A stretch of DNA of 24,432 nt. It comes from CAZCVI01 sp964502145. GTDB taxonomy: Bacteria; Acidobacteriota; Aminicenantia; UBA2199. Both the position numbers and the translations under genes were made by a program. Positions within the stretch are counted from its first letter, which is position 1. Every line of letters begins with the position of its first letter. A model generated the notes under the pieces. It was not told the origin of the DNA. It searched no databases and saw only the letters and a list, made by a program, of their open reading frames with translations. Positions 1-7,754 of the stretch are shown here, piece by piece. Location: positions 1 through 24,432 of the forward strand of contig CAZCVI010000105.1 of the NCBI GenBank assembly GCA_964502145.1. Direction: 5' to 3'.

Positions 1-105
1 CCTGGCGGTTGAGTTTTGTTTGTGAATCGAGAGCAATAAAACCTGGCGGTTGAGTATTTTTTTTGGAATCGAGGGCAGCAAAACCCGGTCATTGAGTGAT
101 TTATG
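1..105 (+). repeat. Tandem repeat array, about 42-bp unit (left copy)
   Basis: Two full units (1-41 and 42-83) share the pattern CCTGGCGGTTGAGT, a T-rich run, GAATCGAGRGC and AAAA. A degenerate last unit (CCCGGTCATTGAGTGATTTA) follows. The array probably continues off the left edge. The same family, in the same orientation and with the same kind of last unit, occurs at 24045-24352. There is no unique spacer between units, so this is not a CRISPR. Its function is unknown. Confidence 0.8.
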
Positions 106-223
106 CCGCATTGATGGGCGATGGATTAAAATAATGCGACAGGGATGTCGCGTCTACAATAGCCTAAACCAAAAAGCGGATAGAAATCAAGAACTTATTG
201 CGATATCGTGCAGTGAGGCTGTG

Positions 224-243
224 CCAAAAAACTGAATAGATAC
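224..243 (+). repeat. 20-bp motif, inverted partner at 23795-23814
   Basis: CCAAAAAACTGAATAGATAC occurs here on the plus strand and as an exact reverse complement at 23795-23814. Similarity extends outward (AGTGAGGCTGTG here, AGTGCTGT there) with small gaps. It resembles a shared end of a dispersed element or a decayed IS terminus. No transposase is recognisable next to either copy. Confidence 0.6.
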
Positions 244-254
244 TCCCCCACTTG

Positions 255-283
255 TTTACAAAAAAAGCGAGTTGTGATACAAT
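255..283 (+). promoter_or_regulatory. Sigma70-type promoter for the ATP-grasp pair
   Basis: The -35 is TTTACA (255-260), the spacer is 17 bp, and the -10 is TACAAT (278-283) preceded by an extended TG at 275-276. Transcription should begin near 290, leaving a leader of about 120 nt before the ATG at 414. A 27-codon ORF (293-376) starts 9 nt after the -10. Confidence 0.65.
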
Positions 284-292
284 GTTTTTTTT

Positions 293-376
293 ATGAAGAG
301 TGCGGGTTATCCAATAACATGGATTCATATACCAACCAAGACACCACCCCCTTCTCAAAAAAAAAGAGTCACATGA
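293..376 (+). CDS. Possible 27-aa leaderless upstream ORF
   Basis: The ATG at 293 lies 9 nt after a good -10 box, the same geometry as several clear genes in this window. It opens a 27-codon frame (MKSAGYPITWIH..., then a Pro/Thr/Lys-rich tail, stop TGA at 374-376). There is no Shine-Dalgarno sequence, and the stop is 37 nt before the ATP-grasp gene. It could be a leader peptide, a substrate peptide of the downstream ligases, or chance. Nothing in the residues identifies it. Confidence 0.25.
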   Translation: MKSAGYPITWIHIPTKTPPPSQKKRVT

Positions 377-413
377 TCCATAAAAACAAATATTAACCCA
401 AAGGAGTGGCCCC

Positions 414-1799
414 ATGAATGATACACCCGAGATTTATGAAGCACATCACGATTTGTCGGCTTGTAATACCGCATTTCTTGATTTTGTTAAAAAGAACCCC
501 ACCTGCTTGGAACGCGCGCACTTTAATAAGATTCTATTGGATAAACGCTTCCCTTACTTCAAGTCCCAGCCCTGGCCGATCTTTGTCAGTTCCAAGCGGA
601 AAAAGGAAATGTCTGACATCGCTATAAAAATTAGTGACTTAATCAAGACAATCATCCCCCGCCTTTTTTCCTATGACGTGCAAAAAATTAGCAGCTATTT
701 CGAGATCGCCCCGGATGTCACCAAAAGGCTCCTCTTCGGTGCAACCGATGACCATATCAAAAACCTCTTGGGCCGCGGTGATTTTATCATCACTCCGGCC
801 AAAGAATTTAAATGCCTGGAGTTTAACATGCAAGCCAACCTCGGCGGCTGGCAATTGGATATTCTTGAACCAATGTACGCGGAAATACCTGTCATTGCCA
901 AATTTTTAAAAGAATACAACCCCATCATTCATAAAAGTCAGTTTTTCGCCCTCTTATTTGATCATGTACTGGATGTATTCCTGAAAAATAATCCCCGCGC
1001 CGGTCACCCAGGTAGTGGCATAGATGAAATTAACATGGCAATTGGCTATCCTGATCCTTTTTTAGAATTCCCGACAGACATCGTCGGGCCTATACAGAAA
1101 AATTATGTCGACGTTTTGAAACAGAAAAATCCCTCCCTGAAAGGTGATATCTTCATCACTGCTCTTAGCTCGATGAAACTGATGCAAAATTACCTGATGC
1201 TCAAAAACCGAAAAATTAACATCCTGGTTGAAATGATAAACGGTCCCACGCCATTTTTATTCATGCAGGTTGTAAAAGATGGCCGTCTCGCGATGTACAA
1301 TGGCCCTATTACCCGGCTCATGTCGAACAAATTTAATCTATCATTCCTCTCCGAAAATCAAGATTCCGATATTTTCACACCCGAAGAACAGGCACTCATA
1401 AAAAAATATATCCCCTGGACACGCAAAATTGTGAATACCGATATTCCATTTCTACTTTCCAATCAAAAAACCCTGGTTTTAAAATCAGCCGAAGGGCTGG
1501 GTGGCGAAGAAGTTTTCCTTGGCTGCACCACATCCACCTGGGAGTGGGAACAACAAATAAAAAAAGCCATGGCAGATAAAAGGTGGATCGTCCAAGAATA
1601 TATCGAGTCCGCATGTTACTTATTCCAAAATGGGGCCTCCGATTGCTTGCCCCACCATGTCATCTGGGGGATATTTGTGTTTGGAGCCACCCCGGCTGGT
1701 GGTTTTATCCGTATGATGCCAGAACAAGAAATGCATGGTGCTATCAACACCCACACGGGCGCAGAAAGAACTATTATCATCGAAGTGGAGGAGCCTTAA
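414..1799 (+). CDS. ATP-grasp family protein (paralogue 1)
   Basis: This 461-aa cytoplasmic protein has no signal peptide or membrane segment. The C-terminal part carries the nucleotide-binding core of ATP-grasp ligases: a lysine plus glycine loop (VLKSAEGLGGEEVFLG, residues 355-370) followed by WIVQEYI (391-397). Before it come a substrate-side motif CLEFNMQANLGGWQ (134-147) and NKFNLSFLSENQ...IPWTRK (305-338), which I associate with circularly permuted ATP-grasp proteins related to glutathionylspermidine synthases. Such enzymes join a carboxylate to an amine through an acyl-phosphate; the substrates here are unknown. The start at 414 follows AAAGGAG with good spacing. A closely similar paralogue follows after 96 bp, so the two are probably co-transcribed from the promoter at 255-283. 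The fold is moderately sure, the reaction unassigned. Confidence 0.75.
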   Translation: MNDTPEIYEAHHDLSACNTAFLDFVKKNPTCLERAHFNKILLDKRFPYFKSQPWPIFVSSKRKKEMSDIAIKISDLIKTIIPRLFSYDVQKISSYFEIAPDVTKRLLFGATDDHIKNLLGRGDFIITPAKEFKCLEFNMQANLGGWQLDILEPMYAEIPVIAKFLKEYNPIIHKSQFFALLFDHVLDVFLKNNPRAGHPGSGIDEINMAIGYPDPFLEFPTDIVGPIQKNYVDVLKQKNPSLKGDIFITALSSMKLMQNYLMLKNRKINILVEMINGPTPFLFMQVVKDGRLAMYNGPITRLMSNKFNLSFLSENQDSDIFTPEEQALIKKYIPWTRKIVNTDIPFLLSNQKTLVLKSAEGLGGEEVFLGCTTSTWEWEQQIKKAMADKRWIVQEYIESACYLFQNGASDCLPHHVIWGIFVFGATPAGGFIRMMPEQEMHGAINTHTGAERTIIIEVEEP

Positions 1800-1895
1800 T
1801 TACGACTGGTGCTCCCCCATTCATTTCAGCGAAATTCGTCGCCCGGTTATTTTTGAACAAAAGGAAGATATAGTAAACCTAGAGGAGTAACGCCC

Positions 1896-3269
1896 ATGAT
1901 TATTACTGAAGAAATTTATGCATACCAGCGTGATTTGTCCCAATGCAGTGTGGCATTTCTTGAATTTGCTAAAAATAATCCGGCCTGCATTGATCGGGCC
2001 AATTTTAATCCCATATTATTGACTGAGAAATTCACTTATTACAAGTCCGATCCCTGGCCTACTTTTGTGAGTTCCAAGCGCATAAAGGAGATGACTGACA
2101 TTGCTATCCAGATTAGCGACTTGATCAAGTCCATTATCCCCCGTTTTTTTTCCTTTGACATTCAGAAAATAAGCAGCTATTTTGAGATTCCCCCGGATGT
2201 AACCAAAAGGCTGTTGTACGGTGTAGACGCTGAATATTTAAAAAAATTATTGGGACGCGGTGATTTTGTTCTCAGCGCCAACAAAGAATTTAAATGCCTT
2301 GAATTTAACATGAAATCCAATCTGGGCGGCTGGCAATTGGACATCTTGGAACCGATATACCTGGGCATGCCCCCCACTGCCCAATTTATACAAGAATACC
2401 AGCCCAAAATAATAAAAAGCCATTTTTTCTCCCTTTTCTTTGGACATATACTGGATGTAATAATTAAAAAAAATCCCAACGCGGGCAAACCGGGTGGCAT
2501 ACCAGAAGTGAACATGGCTGTTGCTTATGCAGATCAACCTCCCAGTGAGGCGGTTGAGCCTTTACAGAATGCCTATAAAGAGGTCTTGAAACAAAAATAT
2601 CCGGCGCTAAAAGGAGATTTGTTCGTGTGTAATCTCAGTGCTCTCAAAATTTCAGGCAAGTTCCTCGTGTATAAAGATCGAAAGGTTAATACTTTATTGG
2701 AAATGGCAAATGGGGTCATCCCATTTTTATTTCAGCAGGTTGTAAAAGATGGCAATCTCTCCCTGTACAACGGTCCAGTCTGTCGATTCATGTCAAATAA
2801 GTTCAATTTGTCATTCCTCTGGGAAAATCAAGATTCCCCTCTGCTCAGCCCGGCAGAACAGGCGGTGATCAAAAAGCATGTTCCTTGGACACGCAAAATC
2901 AATGCGGCAGACATTCCCTATTATTATGCGCAGCGGGAAAAATTGGTATTAAAAGCCTCGGAAGGATTGGCTGGTGATGAGGTATTTATTGGCAAAAATA
3001 CACCGCAAGCGGAATGGGAACAAAAGGTGCAAGCAGCTGTGGAAAAGAAAAGTTGGGTGGTTCAGGAATATATCCGCTCGGCTTGTTACTTATATCAGAA
3101 AGGCGCCAACTCGTGTTTGCCTCATCATGTGATATGGGGGCTTTTTGTGTTGGGTTCGACGCCAGCGGGTGGTTTTTTGCGCATGATGCCGGAAAAAGAT
3201 ATTAAGGGTGTCATCAACGCCCATCAAGGCGCTGAAGTGAGCAGCATCGTTGAAGTGGATGAATCTTAA
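1896..3269 (+). CDS. ATP-grasp family protein (paralogue 2)
   Basis: This 457-aa protein is collinear with its upstream neighbour and clearly a tandem duplicate. The same blocks are present: CLEFNMKSNLGGWQLDI, NKFNLSFLWENQ, VPWTRKI, LVLKASEGLAGDEVFIG and WVVQEYIRSACYLY. The glycine loop differs (GLAGDE against GLGGEE). The two diverge most in the central stretch near residues 195-230, so they may have different substrates. The start follows AGAGGAG. I see no convincing separate promoter in the 96-bp gap. It ends in the convergent spacer that holds the 3334-3409 repeat. Reaction and substrate are unassigned, but retention of both copies with intact ATP-binding motifs suggests both are active. 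Confidence 0.75.
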   Translation: MIITEEIYAYQRDLSQCSVAFLEFAKNNPACIDRANFNPILLTEKFTYYKSDPWPTFVSSKRIKEMTDIAIQISDLIKSIIPRFFSFDIQKISSYFEIPPDVTKRLLYGVDAEYLKKLLGRGDFVLSANKEFKCLEFNMKSNLGGWQLDILEPIYLGMPPTAQFIQEYQPKIIKSHFFSLFFGHILDVIIKKNPNAGKPGGIPEVNMAVAYADQPPSEAVEPLQNAYKEVLKQKYPALKGDLFVCNLSALKISGKFLVYKDRKVNTLLEMANGVIPFLFQQVVKDGNLSLYNGPVCRFMSNKFNLSFLWENQDSPLLSPAEQAVIKKHVPWTRKINAADIPYYYAQREKLVLKASEGLAGDEVFIGKNTPQAEWEQKVQAAVEKKSWVVQEYIRSACYLYQKGANSCLPHHVIWGLFVLGSTPAGGFLRMMPEKDIKGVINAHQGAEVSSIVEVDES

Positions 3270-3333
3270 CCTTTCTGTCTCTCCAGAATATAAATTCCCT
3301 CATCTGGACTTCCCAACGCTTTTACTATATCTA

Positions 3334-3409
3334 AGGACTCAACCATTCGTCACTAATCCAGCAGGCTTACAATGGTGACATAGGAGATGGGGACGCAGTC
3401 CCCCCCCGC
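3334..3409 (-). repeat. Dispersed 3' element, copy A (abuts hflX stop)
   Basis: Read on the minus strand, the element starts directly after the hflX TAG with a G-run and a hairpin (GGGGACTGCGTCCCC, 3389-3403). It continues through GTCACCATTGTA and GTGACGAATGGTTGAGT. A second copy in the same position relative to a stop codon lies at 20896-20970. GTCAC/GTGAC inverted pairs lie inside. There is no T-run after the hairpin, so it is not a standard terminator. Confidence 0.75.
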
Positions 3410-4570
3410 CTAATAGAGGAAGTCGGAGTAGGGGTAGCGGGTGATATGGATTTTTTTGATGATTTCGTAAAGGCGTTCGCGAAAGGGATTGATATTGGTT
3501 TTTGCAGTGGCGGAGATATAAAAGGGCACATCTGCTCCAGGTACTACTGGTGGGGCTAAGAAAGTAGAATGAATTTCTGTTTCTGCTTCAGTTAAAAGAT
3601 CAATCTTGTTGAATACTTGTATGATTGGTTTTTGAGCTACGCCAATTTCCGCCAAGGTTCGGTTTACTACTTCTATCTGTGCTTCAAAATTCGGATGTGA
3701 GGCATCAATAATATGCAATAATAAATCCGATTCGCGCACCTCATCCAAGGTCGCTTTGAATGATTCCACCAGACAATGGGGTAACTTATGAATAAATCCA
3801 ACTGTATCTGCCAATAAAAAAGGCAGGTTTTGAAACACCACTTTTCGTACCGTGGTATCGACTGTGGCAAATAATTTGTTCTCTGCTAGTACCCCTGCTT
3901 TACTTAACAGATTGAGCAGGGTTGATTTCCCTGAATTCGTATATCCTACCAACGACACCCGTACCAATTTCCCGCGGCTTGAACGTTGCACACTTTTTTG
4001 TTTGTCGATCAGAATTAATTCCTTTTTCAGGCGCGCAATACGATCGCGAATCACCCGGCGGTCTGTTTCTATTTTCTGTTCTCCAGGTCCTCTGACGCCG
4101 ATCCCGCCTTGTTGGCGTCCCAGATATGTTCTCATTCCTTTTAAGCGGGGCAGGAAATATTCGTACTGGGCTAATTCTACCTGAATTCGGGCATGGGTCG
4201 TTTTCGCTCGTGCTGCAAAAATATCCAGTATCAATCGGGTCCGGTCCAGAACCTTACAGGCTGTTTTGCTCTCAATATTATTTAATTGGGAGGGTGATAA
4301 TTCGTCATCGAAAATAATCATATCAATATCATTTTCTTTGACATAGGTTTCAATTTCTTCCAGCATGCCTTTGCCAACCATTGTGGCCGGGTGAATTTTC
4401 TCTACCCGTTGAATAAATTGTTTATCAGGGATTGCGCCCGCTGTTTCGGCCAGGAAAGCCAGTTCATTTAAATGGGATTCTGCTTCTTCCCGACTGGCAG
4501 GTTTGATCACTACGCCAACAAATATCGCTCGTTCAGGCTTAATAGCCGTTTCAAATTCGTTCATTTTCAT
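3410..4570 (-). CDS. hflX: GTPase HflX
   Basis: HflX is a ribosome-associated GTPase of the Obg-HflX class that splits or rescues stalled ribosomes, mainly under stress. The 386-aa product has the N-terminal HflX domain, a linker with the family signature GRQQGGIGVRGPGE (161-174) and the G domain: G1 GYTNSGKST (209-217), G3 DTVGFI (255-260), G4 NKID (321-324). The length is normal. Two in-frame ATGs exist, at 4570 and 4564. A promoter with its -10 ending 5 nt before 4570 favours a leaderless start there. AAAGG placed 6 nt before 4564 favours the second if a longer transcript exists. It is monocistronic, convergent with the ATP-grasp pair, and its stop codon is immediately followed by a dispersed repeat. 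Confidence 0.96.
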   Translation of the reverse strand: MKMNEFETAIKPERAIFVGVVIKPASREEAESHLNELAFLAETAGAIPDKQFIQRVEKIHPATMVGKGMLEEIETYVKENDIDMIIFDDELSPSQLNNIESKTACKVLDRTRLILDIFAARAKTTHARIQVELAQYEYFLPRLKGMRTYLGRQQGGIGVRGPGEQKIETDRRVIRDRIARLKKELILIDKQKSVQRSSRGKLVRVSLVGYTNSGKSTLLNLLSKAGVLAENKLFATVDTTVRKVVFQNLPFLLADTVGFIHKLPHCLVESFKATLDEVRESDLLLHIIDASHPNFEAQIEVVNRTLAEIGVAQKPIIQVFNKIDLLTEAETEIHSTFLAPPVVPGADVPFYISATAKTNINPFRERLYEIIKKIHITRYPYSDFLY

Positions 4571-4575
4571 CCTTT

Positions 4576-4605
4576 ATTGTACACCAGAACACTATCGGAG
4601 TGCAA
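4576..4605 (-). promoter_or_regulatory. hflX promoter, leaderless geometry
   Basis: On the minus strand the -35 is TTGCAC (4600-4605), the spacer 18 bp and the -10 TACAAT (4576-4581). Only AAAGG separates the -10 from the ATG at 4570, so the predicted start site falls at or within a base of the start codon. Confidence 0.5.
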
Positions 4606-4644
4606 ATTATTTTTTTAACCACTTTCGCGAATTATCACGAAATT

Positions 4645-4766
4645 AAAAGAAGACCACAGATTACACAGATTTTAATGATTGACACAGATTAAAAGATGAC
4701 TATGACAAAAAGAAAGAAACCAATCTGCGTAATCATTTTAATCTGTGTAATCTGTGGTCTTCTTTT
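4645..4766. repeat. CACAGATT-type inverted hairpin repeat
   Basis: The left arm (4645-4690) and right arm (4721-4766) are reverse complements with very few mismatches; the first 36 bp differ at two positions. Each arm contains direct repeats of CACAGATTA. The loop is about 30 bp. A transcript would form a long perfect-looking hairpin. The right arm is also the coding sequence for the hydrophobic N-terminus of the ORF at 4696-5037. Confidence 0.85.
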
Positions 4767-5037
4767 TCTTTCATCTATTGCCTATGCCCTGGAAATGGAT
4801 CTTCATTCAAACAACACTTGTTGCCTGATCACGGATGAGGCGGACAGGTGGGTATTAAAACGGAAGTTAAAAAACGACATGCCCACTATTCTCACCAACC
4901 TGAAACCCTACAAGGAAAGTATAGAGGGTATCGCGGTGGAAGCCACATATAACTGGTACTGGATAGTGGATGGACTGATGAGGGCAGACTATAAAATCAA
5001 TCTGGCTCATCCACTGATCGCTATTCCAACCCAATGA
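4696..5037 (+). pseudogene. IS110-family transposase N-terminal remnant fused to a hairpin repeat
   Basis: The 113-aa frame looks at first like a small secreted protein because residues 9-24 (PICVIILICVICGLLF) are hydrophobic and followed by SSIAYA. From residue 34 it instead matches the start of IS110-family DEDD recombinases: MDLHSNN (first catalytic Asp), RKLKNDMPTILTNLKPY, then VEATYNWYWIVDGLM (catalytic Glu) and INLAHP. The similarity stops near 5015, so the rest of the RuvC-like domain and the C-terminal serine domain are missing. The normal IS110 N-terminal residues are replaced by sequence encoded by the right arm of the repeat at 4645-4766. It cannot transpose. Its far end meets the truncated 3' end of the NACHT gene on the other strand, so this insertion probably removed that gene's C-terminus. 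Confidence 0.75.
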
Positions 5038-5044
5038 CTCTTGG

Positions 5045-6536
5045 CTGCTTTGCCAGTGGCGGGCACATAGATATTCTTGAAAGGTTAGAAGGCAAATGCC
5101 CATAAACCCGGCTCCTTTTCAAGAAACAAACCACTCCCATTTTGCAAATGAATTAAAAAATCAGTGATCTTATTTTCCGCTAAGCCTACCGACCGCAAAT
5201 GGGGAGTCATGACAGCCAATGCATTTTCAGTGGGAATAGAGCGTCGTTCTGATTCTCCATCGCTGGTCATCATATGGGCAGCCAGGGGTTGTAGTGCTAT
5301 GCGTTTTTGCGTGGCAGTCAGGGAATCCTTAATGCCCCTGGCTTGTCGCCAATACCCTAAGAGTACATCGCGGATTTCATTGTACAGTTCCACCCGACGC
5401 CCAGGCAATGCGCCTCGGTAATTGTGAACCATGGCCACCATGGTTAACAAAAGCGGGTTTACAGTTAAGGCAGATAAACCGGGAGTTGCCTGCAAACGAG
5501 ACAAAATATCCTCCGCTTGCCATTGCGCGTCTTGTCTTACGCCTGCATCATCTTTCCCGAAAGAATTGATCTTATTGGCCAAATACCAATTATGCACGAA
5601 TCGTCGCGTTTGTTCTGCATTAAAGGGCAATACTTCCAAGACATGGGCCTGGCTCAACGGTGCATCCTTATACCCGCCGGGCTGCGAAGTCACCAAGAAT
5701 AAACAACGGGGATAAATCCGTATTTGTTCATTTACCCAGGCGGACACCTTTTCTCGTGTTTCTTTGTCCGCCACTTCATCCAGACCATCCAACAATACCA
5801 TACACTTGCCAGCTTCCAAATGACGGCGAAACCATTGGGGCGGTGGTAACAAGTGGGGAAAGTTCTTTTCATTGCTAAAATGGTTTTGCGCCAGTTCCGC
5901 CAGATTGGGAGGGTTGGTGGCAATGAGCTGGGCGTGTTGTCTTAGAAATAAAAATAGCGGCGAAAAAGCTTTTAAACCCAAGCGGTTTTGTTTATTGGCC
6001 GCCAGTATCAGGGCAATATGCTGCAGCAGGGTTGTTTTGCCACATCCTGGCGCACCGATGATGGCCAGGGCCGTGGTTTCTTGCGTTTTCATGCGCTTTA
6101 GAAACTCCCAGATGGGTACACTGCCCGCCACATCTTTGAAGACCGTGGGGTTTATACCGGCTTGCTGGACATGACCGGGAGCAATGCGTAGTTCGACAAA
6201 TACTTTTTCCACTTCCAGCGTGTAGGTGCCGGTGGTTTTTAAACCCCGCACGTTAAAGACACGGTGATCATATAACACCTGCTTATTATACCGTCTGCGG
6301 AAGGCGGAAAAACAATTGAGAAATGCGGTCTTGACCCATTCGGCGGTTTTGTTTATGGCCTCAGGTTTCAATTCTTTCCACACATCGGAACTGAAAGTAA
6401 GAATAATTAATACGATTTCATACCCAATAAAAAGAATGAGTGCCCACCAAACATTTTTTGCAAGGTTTTTGATTAATGCTACCTCAGCTCCCACCAGAGG
6501 GATTTGCGCCAACAAAGCCACAATAATTTTCTTCAT
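5045..6536 (-). pseudogene. Membrane-anchored NACHT-type STAND ATPase, frameshifted and truncated
   Basis: Numbering from the ATG at 6536, the protein has two N-terminal hydrophobic segments (about 4-20 and 29-48), a linker, and a NACHT ATPase with Walker A GAPGCGKTT (161-169), Walker B LLDGLDE (248-254) and later helical NACHT blocks (LTVNPLLLTMVAMVH). The main frame stops at 5085 just after WAFAF. The expected next block, LTFQEYLCARHW, lies in another frame overlapping the stop (5088 to about 5050), so one base has been lost. Homology then ends near 5045 at the IS110 remnant and no C-terminal sensor domain remains. Many bacterial NACHT proteins act in phage defence; that role here is inference. 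A longer frame from a TTG exists upstream, but 6536 precedes the first membrane segment; a weak G-rich stretch lies 10 nt before it. Confidence 0.8.
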
Positions 6537-6612
6537 AATTAATTGCCCCCAAACTCCATCTGCTGGCATGGTAACACAAAAACCAAAAGGAAGCAAGGGG
6601 GAATAGACCTGG

Positions 6613-6771
6613 ATTCACCGCCAATTCTTTGAGAGTACCATAAAATCAAGTGGGAGGAATGGGAATTATGGGAAGAATGGGAGGAATGGGAATTTTTTTG
6701 TTTATCCCATAATTCTCATCATTCTCATCATTCCCATCATTCCCATTCTTCCCATTAAGTTGGCGGTGAAT
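6613..6771. mobile_element. MITE-like element: 12-bp TIRs around a GGGAAT hairpin
   Basis: Perfect 12-bp terminal inverted repeats, ATTCACCGCCAA (6613-6624) and TTGGCGGTGAAT (6760-6771), enclose two arms of simple repeat. The left arm (6651-6692) is built of GGGAATGGGAA-type units; the right arm (6705-6754) is the CCCATCATT-type complement. The loop is a T-rich 12 bp. No ORF lies inside. It sits between the NACHT gene start and the lplA-like promoter. Confidence 0.65.
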
Positions 6772-6784
6772 CGAGGGATAGCGG

Positions 6785-6813
6785 TTGACTTATCAGGGGG
6801 GAGGTCATATAAT
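6785..6813 (+). promoter_or_regulatory. Near-consensus sigma70 promoter of the lplA-like gene
   Basis: TTGACT (6785-6790), a 17-bp spacer and TATAAT (6808-6813). The ATG at 6823 is 9 nt after the -10, so the transcript should start within 2-3 nt of it. The GGGGGGAGG tract (6796-6804) lies in the spacer and would not be transcribed, so it cannot serve as a ribosome site. Confidence 0.75.
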
Positions 6814-6822
6814 ATTTATTCT

Positions 6823-7449
6823 ATGAATAATAAAGAGACTATCAGAGAGTACAATCTACCAGATGCGGTATTATTAACCGACTTCACCACAGATTATCGC
6901 TGTATGATCTGGGAACCTGATTTTACTGCTATCATTTTGGGACAAAGCAACGGTCTTGAAGATTCGGTTTATACTGACCGTGCGGAAACGGATGGCGTGC
7001 CTGTATTCAAACGCCCGAGCGGTGGCGAAACGGTGCTGCTTTCACCTCATACTATCGCCATTTCGATTCTCAAACGGGGTGACGCGCTCCGGTCTCCACG
7101 GCTCTATTTTAATTATTACAATGAAAAAATTATGGCTGCCTTAGAGTCTCTGGGCGTAAAGAATCTCTCTTCCAAGGGGATTTCTGATATTTGTTTAAAC
7201 AATAAAAAGATCCTGGGCTCTGCTATTTATCGAAACAAGGATATTGTACTGTATCACGCTGTACTGAACCGGGCTGAATCGACGGACACCATGGAACGGT
7301 ACCTGAAACACCCACTACGGGAACCTGATTACCGGATGGGGCGAACACACGGCGACTTTGTCACTTCCCTGAATGCAATGGGGTATTCGCTCCCCGCTAC
7401 TAAGATAAAGGAGTCACTACAGTATTATTTAAGAGTTTTCCAATCATAA
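6823..7449 (+). CDS. Lipoate-protein ligase A family protein
   Basis: This 208-aa protein belongs to the BPL/LplA/LipB catalytic fold, which transfers lipoate or a related acyl group to a lysine of a carrier domain. Key blocks are RPSGGETVLLSPHTIAIS (64-81), matching the RxSGGGAVYHD region of LplA, and GISDICLNNKKILGSA (119-134), where K128 or K129 corresponds to the acyl-adenylate-binding lysine. The length matches the short form lacking the accessory C-terminal domain of E. coli LplA. A longer frame opens at 6760, but the near-consensus promoter at 6785-6813 places transcription start at about 6820, so 6823 is the start. Next is a SemiSWEET gene, 11 bp downstream. No lipoyl carrier gene is nearby, so the substrate stays open (lipoate, octanoate or another cofactor). 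Confidence 0.75.
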   Translation: MNNKETIREYNLPDAVLLTDFTTDYRCMIWEPDFTAIILGQSNGLEDSVYTDRAETDGVPVFKRPSGGETVLLSPHTIAISILKRGDALRSPRLYFNYYNEKIMAALESLGVKNLSSKGISDICLNNKKILGSAIYRNKDIVLYHAVLNRAESTDTMERYLKHPLREPDYRMGRTHGDFVTSLNAMGYSLPATKIKESLQYYLRVFQS

Positions 7450-7460
7450 GGAGTTAAATC

Positions 7461-7730
7461 ATGGATATAAAAACCATTGTCGGTTTTATCTTTGGCATGG
7501 GGCTGATGGCCAATGCGGGTTTGTTTGTCATCCAGGCCATTAAAATTGTAAAAGCGAAAAGCGCCAAGGGCGTTTCAATATTTACTTTTGCCGGGTTCTC
7601 GGTGTTACAAATCACCGGTATCTTGCACGGTATTTTTCAGCAGGATATGTACTTGTTAGCGGGTATGATTGCAAGCTTACTGGCCTGCGGCACGGTGACT
7701 GCCCTGGCTGTTATTTATAGGGAAAAATAA
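7461..7730 (+). CDS. SemiSWEET / PQ-loop family small transporter
   Basis: This 89-aa membrane protein has three predicted helices (about 6-26, 38-58, 62-84). The segment FVIQAIKIVKAKSAKGVSIFTFAGF fits the MtN3/PQ-loop repeat: a glutamine in helix 1 followed by a basic loop and the S/GVS start of helix 2. SemiSWEETs carry one three-helix bundle and dimerise to move sugars or other small solutes by alternating access. The ATG follows TAAGGAG at good spacing. It is the second gene of a short unit with the lplA-like gene. The solute cannot be read from the sequence. Confidence 0.75.
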   Translation: MDIKTIVGFIFGMGLMANAGLFVIQAIKIVKAKSAKGVSIFTFAGFSVLQITGILHGIFQQDMYLLAGMIASLLACGTVTALAVIYREK

Positions 7731-7754
7731 ACCGCTCCCTTCCGCTTACTCCGC

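Noticed and set aside
1..105. CRISPR array
   Set aside because: Units are contiguous and diverge along their whole length, with no unique spacers, leader or cas genes. The same holds for 24045-24352.
50..235. 61-aa plus-strand frame at the left edge
   Set aside because: It starts inside the tandem array, has no ribosome site or promoter, and matches no family I know. Its end overlaps the repeated 20-bp motif.
3389..3403. Rho-independent terminator of hflX
   Set aside because: The hairpin is GC-rich but no T-run follows it on either strand. It is better explained as part of the dispersed 3' element.
4696..5037. Small secreted protein with a signal peptide
   Set aside because: The hydrophobic part is encoded by a hairpin repeat arm and the rest matches an IS110 transposase N-terminus, so it is a pseudogene.
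5045..5103. Programmed frameshift joining the two NACHT frames
   Set aside because: No slippery heptamer is present and the gene is also truncated just after, so a plain one-base loss is simpler.
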